A DNA stretch of 8,901 nucleotides from an uncultured Persicitalea sp. GTDB lineage: Bacteria; Bacteroidota; Bacteroidia; Cytophagales; Spirosomataceae. The stretch covers positions 1 through 8,901 of the forward strand of contig CATMVR010000158.1 in assembly GCA_950075905.1 (NCBI GenBank). Reading direction: 5' to 3'. The position numbers and the translations under genes were made by a program. Under the pieces are notes generated by a model. The model saw only the letters and a program-made list of their open reading frames with translations. It was not told where the DNA came from and made no database searches. Of this stretch, positions 1 to 7,751 are shown piece by piece. The first letter of the stretch is position 1. Every line of letters begins with the position of its first letter.

Positions 1-386
1 ACGTTATCGATGTTTTCCAGGAGCACATTGGCGTTCCGTACGGCTACGTACATCTGCACCCAAATAGACCGGAAGAAATTGGAGGACGCATCCCACTGGA
101 AATTCATAAAGGGTAGAGCATCTTTCTCAAACTGCCCCCCGCTTTCCAGGGTCATATCCGTCGGGAATTCCGAAAGCGTAAACTGGTCTTCGCGCATGCC
201 GTTATTTACCTGCAAGCGGCTGTACGCGCCAATGAGTACTTTCTTGATACCATCTTCGTTTTGCAGAAAATCCTGCGGGGCGTACTGCGTATATACCTCT
301 TCGGCCAGATAGTCCTCGCATCCCATCGGGATCAGCATGCTGCCAGCCAGAGCTACTACTAAGGAAAGTTTTTGTATGTTTTTCAT
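1..386 (-). CDS. SusD/RagB-family nutrient-binding surface lipoprotein, N-terminal part (cut by window edge)
   Basis: Reading leftward from an ATG at 386-384 gives 128 codons with no stop before the window edge. Residues 1-22 form a lipoprotein signal peptide with a hydrophobic core (LSLVVALAGSMLIP) and the lipobox PMGC, so Cys23 would be lipidated. The acidic residues just after it (CEDYL) fit export to the outer face of the outer membrane. The following stretch (EVYTQYAPQDFLQNEDGIKK, then LIGAYSRLQ and a segment ending in RSIWVQMYVAVRNANVLLEN) is the typical SusD N-terminal helical region that packs into TPR-like repeats. SusD proteins cap the SusC transporter and hold the glycan or other ligand. 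The gene begins 20 bases after the susC-like stop codon, so the two are surely co-transcribed. A full SusD is usually 450-600 residues, so most of it lies outside. The ligand cannot be inferred. Confidence 0.93.
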   Translation of the reverse strand, partial: MKNIQKLSLVVALAGSMLIPMGCEDYLAEEVYTQYAPQDFLQNEDGIKKVLIGAYSRLQVNNGMREDQFTLSEFPTDMTLESGGQFEKDALPFMNFQWDASSNFFRSIWVQMYVAVRNANVLLENIDN

Positions 387-406
387 GATCTAGGTCAGGG
401 TTAAAA

Positions 407-3400
407 TTAGAAGCCTACATTGACACCAAAACGGATAGTACGGTTGAGGGGGTAGCTGTTGTAGCTGGCCCGTTCGATGCCCGTACCGGAGGCATTGGCG
501 TCGGGATCAAAGCCCAGAAACTTCGTGATGGTAAACACGTTATCGGCCGCTACATACAATGACGCGGAGCGGATTTTTTTATTCACCAGAGGAATGCCGT
601 AAGAAAGAGTAATTACTTTCAGGCGGACAAACGATGCATCCGTTACCGTGAGCGAATTAACGGCCAAAGCTCCGCCGTAGGAGCTGGGGTTAAGACCCGA
701 GGGGTATTTGGCGTCGGGGTTCGTAGGCGTCCAGCGGTCCAGGTAGTGCTCGGCAATCCGGTTGCGGTCGAAATTGATGGGGTACAGCGACTCCACAATG
801 TTGTTGTCCAGGGCGCTGATTCCCTGCACGGCCGTAAAGAGTACGTTTAGATCAAATCCCTTGTAGGAAAAGGTATTATCCAGGCCAAACATGAGCTTTG
901 GAAAAGGGCTGCCCAAAATCACCCGGTCGTTGGGGTCAATCTTGCCGTCCTTGTTCTGATCGGTAAAGATGGGATGCCCCGGCTTGGCGTTAGGCTGCGC
1001 CGATTGGGCAATCTGATCCGTTGATTGGAAAATTCCTTCCACCGCATAGCCATAAAAGGAGCGCATGGGGGTACCTTCCCGCACAATGGAGTAGTTGTTG
1101 GTGAAGCCAACGCCGCCCGTTATCACCTGCGATATAAAGTCGGGAAGCTCAACTACCTCATTTTTGAGGGTTGAGAAAGTAAAGTTCGTATTCCATTTGA
1201 AGGCATTGACCAGGTTGCGGGTAGTCAGCATCAGGTCCATGCCCTGGTTGCGTACCTGCCCGAAGTTGACCCGGATATTCTGAAAGCCGGAGGTAGTAGG
1301 GAGTGGCTTGTTGAACAGCTGATCGCGGGTGGTTTTGATGTAGTATTCCAATGAGCCACTGATGCGCCCCTGCACAATACCGAAATCAAGGCCCAGGTCA
1401 AACTCCTCGGTAGTTTCCCAGCGAAGGTCAGGATTAGGAATCCGGGCGGGCTCTACGCCCTGCACCAAACCACCACCCAGCACCGCCCGTCCGCCGGCAA
1501 TGAAGGTCTGCAGGGTTTCGAAGTTACCGATTGCCTGGTTACCACTTTGTCCGTAGCTGACCCGGAGTTTCAGGTCGCTGAAGATGTTGGACTGCCGGAT
1601 AAACGGCTCTTCGGACAAGCGCCACCCGAGGGCAAAGGACGGGAACACAGCGTACTTGTTCTGGTCGGAAAAGCGGGAGGTACCATCGGCCCGGATGGAG
1701 GCGGTCAGCAGATACTTATCCTTCAAAGTGTAGTTGACCCTGCCCAGGTACGAATTCAGCTTGTTGGTAGAGCGCCCGCTGCTCACATTATCACCCCGGT
1801 CGCCATCGCCGCTTTGCAGCAGGTTGGTCAGGCTGGCATCCGAGAGAAACCCAATCGACGAGGCTCCCACAAACTGGCTGTTGAATTGTTCGAGGGTAGC
1901 TCCTCCCAGCACCGAAAGCTGGTGAATGCCGTTGAAGGTACGGTTGTAGGTAGTAAATAGCTCGGAAATCCAGTGGGTATCTTCGCCCGATTCCACATTG
2001 CCATTGCCGCCTGAGGCTAGTCCCCGCTGCGTGATGGTACTGATGTAGCGGTCGCTGCGGTCGTTGGCAATATCACCCCCGAGTCGTAAGGTAGTAGTCC
2101 AGCCTTTCAAAATAGTGTAATCAGCGGCCAGGGTACCAAAAGTGCGGTTATTCACATAGTTCTGATTCACCCCGTTGATCAGCGCCAGCGGGTTTTCCAG
2201 CGAAATGACCGGGTTGAACTGGTAACGACCCGACTCGTCTTTTTCAGAGGAAATGGTAGGGTCGAATTGCAAGGCCGTATTGATAGGACCGGCGTTTTCG
2301 TTGCCGGAGTTGGTGGTCAGAATGTTCTGGTTGGTGGTCCGGTTGGTGTTCAGGTTCAGCGTTACTTTAAATTTATCGGTAGGTGTTACCTGATAATTCA
2401 AACGGATGTTGTACTTTTTTAAACCCGATCCTTTTACTACTCCATCCTGATTCAGATAGTTGATCCCCATGTAGTAGGTAGATTTGTCAGATCCACCCGA
2501 AAAGGATAACTGGTGGTTTTGGGCAATCGCCTTGCGGAATATCTGATCCTGCCAGTCGGTACCTGCGCCAATGGCGGAGATTTGCTGCTGGGAGAATTTG
2601 GGTTGACCGCCCTGCTCTACCGACAGGTCATTCAGCACATTCATGTACTGCTGGGTGTTTAGCATATCCATCCGTTTGGCTACGCTCTGTACGCCTACAT
2701 AGGCGCTGTAATTTACCTGCGGGGTACCTTTTTTCCCTTTCTTGGTAGTAATCAATACCACGCCATTGGCTGCACGAGAACCATAAATTGCGGCCGCGGA
2801 GGCGTCTTTCAAAATCTGAATGGACTCGATATCATCGGGGCTGATGGAAGTAGCCGTTGCCCCGGGCAACCCGTCGATGACAATCAGCGCTTCGTTGCTG
2901 CTGTTGATGGACCCGGCTCCGCGAATCCGGATAGCGATGCCGCCACCGGGGGCCGAGCTCGACTGGCTGATCTGCACGCCGGAGGCCTTGCCATTGAGTA
3001 GTTGCAAGGCGGAGTTGTTAACTCCCTGGGTAAAATCCTTTTCTTCCACCGAGGTCACCGAGCCGGTCAGGTCGCTTTTGCGCTGGCTACCGTAGCCTAC
3101 TACTACCAATTCTTCCAGCGATTTGGTATCCGTAGCAAGGGTAATGTTTATAGAAGACTGACTGCCCACCGCCACCTCCTGCGACAGGTATCCTACAAAG
3201 GAAAAAATCAGCGTTACCGGCCCTCCGGTGGGTGATTTCTCCGGTACAGAAAGGCTGTATGTACCCTGCTCGTTGCTGACCGTGCCACGTTGGGTACCCT
3301 TCACTACAATGCTTACGCCGGGCAATCCGCCACCACTTTCGTCCGTGACTTTCCCCGTTACAGTTCGATCCACAAGTTCTACACGAGCTGGGTTCTCGAC

Positions 3401-3793
3401 CGCTTCGGGAATCGCCGACGACTGGGAGGATATTTTGGGGCTCAGCACAATCTGACTGCCCACTTGCCGGTACTGAATGTCCAGCGGGGCGAGCAGTTTT
3501 TCCAGCACTTCGCCCAGGGGCTTATCTTTTACATCCAGGGAGGTACGTCGCTCCGCCTGCGTGGCTTTGGGGCTATAAATAAAGCTCACCCCGGCGACCG
3601 TCTCAAGGCGGGTAAGAATGGTTTTGAGCGATTTGCCCTCCACGCGCAGGCTCACCTTTTTTTCCAGCAGCTCCTGCCCCGATACCTCAGTGGCGTAGGA
3701 GATGCTGACGAACAGGGCCGCCAGTACTAGTTGCATGATGGAGATTCTCATGATTCTGATCAGCAGATCTTTGGGTTCTAAAGGTTTTTCCAT
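407..3793 (-). CDS. SusC/RagA-family TonB-dependent outer-membrane transporter with N-terminal STN signalling domain
   Basis: This 1128-residue protein imports a SusD-bound ligand across the outer membrane using TonB energy. Seen in order: a signal peptide with hydrophobic segment at about 15-34 (cleavage probably after SYA); an STN domain at about 45-120 (VSLRVEGKSLKTILTRLE to QIVLSPK); a carboxypeptidase-regulatory-like beta-sandwich at about 143-222 (VTGKVTDESGGGLPGVSIVV, FSFVGY); a SusC-type TonB-box region LEELVVVGYGSQ at 226-237; a plug domain at about 240-356 containing IRIRGAGS, VIDGLPG and KDASAAAIYGSRAANGVVLI; then a long beta-barrel ending in a C-terminal Phe (FGVNVGF), as usual for outer-membrane barrels. 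The STN domain marks it as a transducer that talks to FecR, encoded just upstream. Start chosen at the first ATG (3793); Met15 is an alternative giving a shorter n-region, and I cannot separate them by a ribosome site. The length is normal for STN-bearing SusC proteins and no frameshift is seen. Confidence 0.97.
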   Translation of the reverse strand: MEKPLEPKDLLIRIMRISIMQLVLAALFVSISYATEVSGQELLEKKVSLRVEGKSLKTILTRLETVAGVSFIYSPKATQAERRTSLDVKDKPLGEVLEKLLAPLDIQYRQVGSQIVLSPKISSQSSAIPEAVENPARVELVDRTVTGKVTDESGGGLPGVSIVVKGTQRGTVSNEQGTYSLSVPEKSPTGGPVTLIFSFVGYLSQEVAVGSQSSINITLATDTKSLEELVVVGYGSQRKSDLTGSVTSVEEKDFTQGVNNSALQLLNGKASGVQISQSSSAPGGGIAIRIRGAGSINSSNEALIVIDGLPGATATSISPDDIESIQILKDASAAAIYGSRAANGVVLITTKKGKKGTPQVNYSAYVGVQSVAKRMDMLNTQQYMNVLNDLSVEQGGQPKFSQQQISAIGAGTDWQDQIFRKAIAQNHQLSFSGGSDKSTYYMGINYLNQDGVVKGSGLKKYNIRLNYQVTPTDKFKVTLNLNTNRTTNQNILTTNSGNENAGPINTALQFDPTISSEKDESGRYQFNPVISLENPLALINGVNQNYVNNRTFGTLAADYTILKGWTTTLRLGGDIANDRSDRYISTITQRGLASGGNGNVESGEDTHWISELFTTYNRTFNGIHQLSVLGGATLEQFNSQFVGASSIGFLSDASLTNLLQSGDGDRGDNVSSGRSTNKLNSYLGRVNYTLKDKYLLTASIRADGTSRFSDQNKYAVFPSFALGWRLSEEPFIRQSNIFSDLKLRVSYGQSGNQAIGNFETLQTFIAGGRAVLGGGLVQGVEPARIPNPDLRWETTEEFDLGLDFGIVQGRISGSLEYYIKTTRDQLFNKPLPTTSGFQNIRVNFGQVRNQGMDLMLTTRNLVNAFKWNTNFTFSTLKNEVVELPDFISQVITGGVGFTNNYSIVREGTPMRSFYGYAVEGIFQSTDQIAQSAQPNAKPGHPIFTDQNKDGKIDPNDRVILGSPFPKLMFGLDNTFSYKGFDLNVLFTAVQGISALDNNIVESLYPINFDRNRIAEHYLDRWTPTNPDAKYPSGLNPSSYGGALAVNSLTVTDASFVRLKVITLSYGIPLVNKKIRSASLYVAADNVFTITKFLGFDPDANASGTGIERASYNSYPLNRTIRFGVNVGF

Positions 3794-3858
3794 AGATTTG
3801 ATTGGCTGCGTGGCAGCTGTTTTTGTGTTGACACTGAGAAACGTTGGGCAGAAACAAT

Positions 3859-3885
3859 CCGGTCAGATGGCCCACATCAGACCGG
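3859..3885. repeat. Imperfect inverted repeat (hairpin) in the FecR-SusC gap
   Basis: Plus-strand arms CCGGTCAGATG (3859-3869) and CATCAGACCGG (3875-3885) pair over 11 positions with one central mismatch and a 5-base loop. It lies in the 186-base gap, about 65 bases upstream of the susC-like start. In the direction of transcription it is followed by only a few scattered T residues, so it is not a convincing intrinsic terminator. It could be a leader hairpin, a partial attenuator, an RNA-processing site between the regulator and transporter genes, or chance. No function is shown by the sequence. Confidence 0.55.
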
Positions 3886-3979
3886 GGCAAGAGGGTCGGT
3901 AGTGTTCGCAGCACTGCCGGCCTGTTTTTTTCAATCGTCAGGTAGCCGGGACAATACATTTCCGGTTCCGATTTTATAA

Positions 3980-5059
3980 CTAATTACACCTTCCTCCGCT
4001 GATGACAATCTGTCCGTCAATCACTTCGTAGCTTGCCTGTATCGTCTCACAGATCATGGTCAGCTTCACAAAGAGTGATTCATTGGTCAGTTTGGCCGTC
4101 AGGTTGCATTCCTCCATCAACTGCTCGTCAAAGAAAATTCTGACGCCGTATACCTCTTCCAGATCAGTGAGTACTTGCGGAATAGGGGCTTCGCTGTATT
4201 CGAAATTGCGGAACTTCACTGGTTTCTGAATCTGAATCGGATCCTGAACAATCGTCTTGATCAGGGTATGGTCTGATTTGCGGTAGACTGCCTGCTGGTT
4301 GGGAGTAAGAATAATTTCCTCAGAGAGAGTGTTATTGGGTGTTTTCTTACTTTTAAATACCGTCACCTTCCCAGTTTTCACGGCCACTTGTACGTCAGCA
4401 GCTCCTCCATACGCCTTGATCCGAAAACGGGTACCCAGTACCTTGGTAACCAGCTCACCCGTGTGCACCAAAAAGGGCTTTCTGGGATTCTTTACCACAT
4501 CAAACTCCGCACCTCCTGTCAGAAAAACCTCCCGTTTGTCCTCCCCGAATTCATCACTGATGCGTAAGGTACTTCCCGTATCCAGGCGTACCGTAGAGCC
4601 ATCCCGCAGAACCAGCTTCTGGGGCTGAGTACTCCGGTTGGTTCGTTCTTTCGACGGGTTGCCCTTCTTTGCGGGGGTGAGTACTATTTCCGTAAGTGTC
4701 CCTTCCTGCTTCGTTACTAATTTGTTGCTGACCCAGAAAAACACGCCCAGGACCAGCACAATCGAAGCGCACAACCGAAACCAGCTAGTTTGATAAAAAG
4801 CCACCGGCTTGCCGGATCGAACTTCCGACAGGATGGCCGTGATAGCTGTACTGACCTCCTCCGGATCGGCGGGCATTTCCTCGCATTGAAAAGCGAGAAT
4901 CAAAGCCTTCGCTTCTTCCAGGGTAGCCCGGTGCTGCGGGTGAGACTCCTGCCAGTCGGACCAGAAGGGGTCATCCGGCGGGAGCTTTTCCAGCACCCAT
5001 TTTCGGAAATAAATATCCTGGAAGAAGTCCTCTACCTGGTATGTATCGTAATTTTTCAT
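3980..5059 (-). CDS. FecR-family anti-sigma factor (inner-membrane signal transducer, DUF4974 C-terminus)
   Basis: This 359-residue protein should hold the neighbouring ECF sigma factor inactive until the outer-membrane transporter signals ligand binding. Seen: a cytoplasmic N-terminal region at about 1-90 with the family-typical YFRKWVLEKLPPDDPFWSDW and HPQHRATLEEAKAL; one transmembrane helix at about 93-112 (WFRLCASIVLVLGVFFWVSN); a periplasmic FecR domain at about 147-240, with LRDGSTVRLDTGSTLRISDE, REVFLTGGAEFDVVKNPRKPF and LGTRFRIKAY; and a C-terminal DUF4974-like module at about 283-354 (FRNFEYSEAPIPQVLTDLEE, then YGVRIFFDEQL). The last module resembles STN folds and is the likely contact with the STN domain of the SusC protein. 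It starts 61 bases after the sigma gene stop and is followed by the susC-like gene 186 bases on. Length and domain order are normal for Bacteroidota FecR proteins. The stop codon is TAG. Confidence 0.96.
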   Translation of the reverse strand: MKNYDTYQVEDFFQDIYFRKWVLEKLPPDDPFWSDWQESHPQHRATLEEAKALILAFQCEEMPADPEEVSTAITAILSEVRSGKPVAFYQTSWFRLCASIVLVLGVFFWVSNKLVTKQEGTLTEIVLTPAKKGNPSKERTNRSTQPQKLVLRDGSTVRLDTGSTLRISDEFGEDKREVFLTGGAEFDVVKNPRKPFLVHTGELVTKVLGTRFRIKAYGGAADVQVAVKTGKVTVFKSKKTPNNTLSEEIILTPNQQAVYRKSDHTLIKTIVQDPIQIQKPVKFRNFEYSEAPIPQVLTDLEEVYGVRIFFDEQLMEECNLTAKLTNESLFVKLTMICETIQASYEVIDGQIVISGGRCN

Positions 5060-5120
5060 GTTAGTCTGTTCACAAAACCTCTACTACTTTCTGAAAGCCT
5101 TAGAGCGTTGAAGTGGGGAT

Positions 5121-5762
5121 TTAAGAAAATGGGGCGAAATTCAACATCGCTCCCAGCAAAGCGAGAAACCAATTTTTGCGTAGCATGCGCAACGCTTCGT
5201 AAATCAGGTTCACGACCGAATGGTAGTTGATTTCCATGATCCCGGCGATTTCGTCGTAGTCCAGTTCCTGATAAAAGCGCAGGTAGATTACCTCTCGTTG
5301 CCTTTTGGTCAGCTTTTCAATGTTACTCTTCAGCCTTTTCAATGATTCGTGCTGCACTTCCTTCGAAATCAGGTACGACTCGATGGTAAACTGGACTTCC
5401 AGGGCGTAGTCGTCGGTCACTTCGTTTGCCTCCCTAAACCACTTGATCTTTTTTGTTTCCCGGAGTAGCTTCCGGCGGAACGATAAAAGCAGATAAGGTT
5501 TCAGATTCTCAATCGTATCCAGTTTTTCCTTGCGGTTCCAGAGCTCTACAAACAGGTCATGAAGGCAGTCTTTGACAAACTCCCGGTCTTTCGACAGGCG
5601 ATTGCCGTAGTTCAGCAGCAGCGGGTAGTACTGTTTCACTAATTGTTCAAAGGCGTAGCTATCCCCCTCCCGAAACGATTGCCAGAGCAAGCACTCCTGC
5701 TGTTTTTGGATTTGTAGGGTAGGATCACTGAGAGATGGAGCTACGCTTCTGGACTTTGGCAT
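5121..5762 (-). CDS. RNA polymerase ECF sigma factor, FecI-like (Bacteroidota sigma-70 family)
   Basis: This 213-residue protein should direct RNA polymerase to the promoter of the adjacent susC/susD genes, and perhaps its own. Seen: sigma region 2 at about 38-102, with FEQLVKQYYPLLLNYGNRL, the acidic DCLHDLFVELW core helix and YLLLSFRRKLLRE; a variable linker; and sigma region 4 at about 147-196, with IEKLTKRQREVIYLRFYQEL followed by the helix-turn-helix YDEIAGIMEINYHSVVNLIY. No region 3 is present, as expected for ECF factors. The protein ends in a short hydrophobic tail (FLALLGAMLNFAPF) after region 4. ATG at 5762 is the only reasonable start before region 2. The 35-residue N-terminal extension is slightly long but includes QECLLWQSFREGDSYAFEQL, which is typical. 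The gene heads the minus-strand cluster, and the FecR-like gene follows 61 bases later. Confidence 0.96.
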   Translation of the reverse strand: MPKSRSVAPSLSDPTLQIQKQQECLLWQSFREGDSYAFEQLVKQYYPLLLNYGNRLSKDREFVKDCLHDLFVELWNRKEKLDTIENLKPYLLLSFRRKLLRETKKIKWFREANEVTDDYALEVQFTIESYLISKEVQHESLKRLKSNIEKLTKRQREVIYLRFYQELDYDEIAGIMEINYHSVVNLIYEALRMLRKNWFLALLGAMLNFAPFS

Positions 5763-5887
5763 GCAACATTTTTATAATTACCCATGATAAAACATGACAT
5801 AAAAAAGATTTCATGAGTAAAGAGACAGGTACACGGTATTTGTCCTGAAAAAAATTAATTTATTTGAGGAAGTTTTTTTCATTCCTG

Positions 5888-5902
5888 CAAAAGCCGCTTT
5901 TG
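5888..5902. repeat. 15-bp palindrome, possible operator
   Basis: CAAAAG (5888-5893) and CTTTTG (5897-5902) are perfect inverted arms around the 3-base centre CCG. It stands in the divergent spacer about 125 bases from the sigma-gene start and about 240 bases from the pntAA start. The size and symmetry fit a site for a dimeric regulator, but an AT-rich spacer will give short palindromes by chance and no regulator is known here. Confidence 0.3.
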
Positions 5903-6093
5903 TTCCAGACAAACTACTAGACATTAGCCCAGAGCCAAGTGTCGAAAACAAGGCATTTTTCAAAATTTTATCCTACTAATCCCACATCCTTGCAAAACCA
6001 AATATTGTCTAAGCAATTATATTCAAATGTTTATAATTTGTCAATCTGACACTTAATAACAAAAAAATACTACAAAGCGTAGGTACAAACTAC

Positions 6094-6101
6094 TACCTTT
6101 G
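6094..6101 (+). promoter_or_regulatory. Bacteroidota-type -7 promoter element for the pnt operon
   Basis: TACCTTTG matches the TAnnTTTG -7 consensus of the primary sigma factor in Bacteroidota. It would start transcription at about 6106-6110, giving a leader of about 36-40 bases before the pntAA start. I do not see a clean TTG-type -33 element at the expected distance upstream, so this is a one-element match. Its position directly in front of the operon is the main support. Confidence 0.55.
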
Positions 6102-6145
6102 TCGTCCAGAAAGTGTAGTCGTTCACTTAACCACCTCAGTTTACC

Positions 6146-7279
<1,134 letters not shown>

Positions 7280-7295
7280 AGCGATTGTCTTCATA

Positions 7296-7391
7296 GGTCA
7301 AGGGTTAAAAGGTCAAGGGTTAAGGATCGCGATGCGGTCAAAAATTCATTAAAAATGCCCTTTTCCCCTTTAACCATTGACCTTTAACCCC
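7296..7391. repeat. Direct and inverted repeat array between pntAA and pntAB
   Basis: Two tandem copies of GGTCAAGGGTTAA begin at 7296 and 7311 (period 15). A diverged inverted copy lies at 7367-7391 (TTAACCATTGACC, then TTTAACCCC). Bases 7302-7325 can pair with 7367-7390 over about 22 base pairs with two single-base bulges and one mismatch, leaving a loop of about 41 bases (7326-7366). The loop itself contains another GGTCAA at 7336. There is no T tract after the right arm, so it is unlikely to be a simple terminator. It has the look of a small dispersed intergenic palindrome, and as RNA it could affect stability or relative expression within the operon. No coding potential is seen in it. 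Confidence 0.8.
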
Positions 7392-7428
7392 AGAAAGTAA
7401 CATTAACCTACACTCCAATATTATTATC

Positions 7429-7710
7429 ATGTCAATCGAAAACTTCATATTCCTGCTGTACATCCTGGTGCTGGCGAGCTACTGTGGATTTGAGCTTATT
7501 GCCAAAGTACCCCCCACCCTGCATACTCCCCTGATGTCGGGCTCCAATGCTATCTCGGGGATCACCATTGTAGGGGCTATCCTGTGTGTTCGTGAGGGCG
7601 ATGTCAGCAAGTACCTCGGTATGGTAGCGCTGGTGCTGGCTACCATCAACGTGGTGGGCGGCTACGCCGTGACCGATCGGATGCTCCAAATGTTCAAAAA
7701 GAAAAAATGA
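7429..7710 (+). CDS. pntAB: NAD(P)+ transhydrogenase subunit alpha part 2 (membrane segment)
   Basis: This 93-residue inner-membrane protein supplies the alpha-side helices of membrane domain II, part of the proton path. Three hydrophobic helices are seen at about 5-22, 40-56 and 60-80. The hallmark segment is VPPTLHTPLMSGSNAISG at 27-44, with a conserved His32 that appears to match the HTPLM histidine of E. coli PntA. The tail is lysine-rich (MFKKKK) and presumably cytoplasmic. In E. coli and similar bacteria this piece is fused to domain I; the split form here is the one known from Rhodospirillum and Thermus. The ATG at 7429 is the only suitable start. The gene follows the repeat array and is followed by pntB after 41 bases. 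Confidence 0.96.
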   Translation: MSIENFIFLLYILVLASYCGFELIAKVPPTLHTPLMSGSNAISGITIVGAILCVREGDVSKYLGMVALVLATINVVGGYAVTDRMLQMFKKKK

Positions 7711-7751
7711 TGATCCGTACACTCCTCACGGTTAACTCCTAAGATCTCTCC

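Larger units (their letters stand above)
5763..6145. other. Divergent AT-rich intergenic regulatory region
   Basis: This 383-base stretch separates the start codons of the sigma-factor gene (minus) and pntAA (plus), so it must hold promoters for both operons. It is visibly AT-rich compared with the flanking genes, with several A and T runs. I find no convincing ORF, tRNA or other RNA gene in it. A TAnnTTTG-type -7 element for the plus strand lies near the right end. No exact match to that element was found on the minus strand, so the sigma-gene promoter is unassigned. A 15-bp palindrome (5888-5902) and three CATGA repeats (5783, 5793, 5812) are the only compact symmetric or repeated elements I noticed. 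Confidence 0.8.

Noticed and set aside
1547..1960. Plus-strand open frame of 137 codons opposite the SusC-like gene
   Set aside because: It lies wholly antisense to a well-supported beta-barrel coding region, shows no recognisable domain and has the low-complexity composition of a shadow frame.
3290..3730. Plus-strand open frame of 146 codons opposite the N-terminal part of the SusC-like gene
   Set aside because: It is antisense to the STN and carboxypeptidase-like domains and has no recognisable motif or separate start signal.
3687..3959. Minus-strand open frame spanning the FecR-SusC gap, a possible small gene
   Set aside because: It overlaps the susC-like start by over 100 bases in another frame, covers the hairpin, and its His/Arg/Thr-rich translation resembles no family I know.
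3940..3970. Possible FecI-like ECF promoter (GGAACC/GGAAAT on the minus strand) before susC
   Set aside because: I could not pair it with a convincing -10 element at normal spacing, and it sits just after the FecR-like stop; too weak to annotate.
6031..6040. TATAATTTG as a second -7 element upstream of pntAA
   Set aside because: It has three bases rather than two between TA and TTTG and is about 105 bases from the start codon; the exact match at 6094-6101 is better placed.
7296..7325. Tandem 15-base repeat as a CRISPR or terminator
   Set aside because: There are only two direct copies without spacers, and no T tract follows the stem, so neither interpretation holds.
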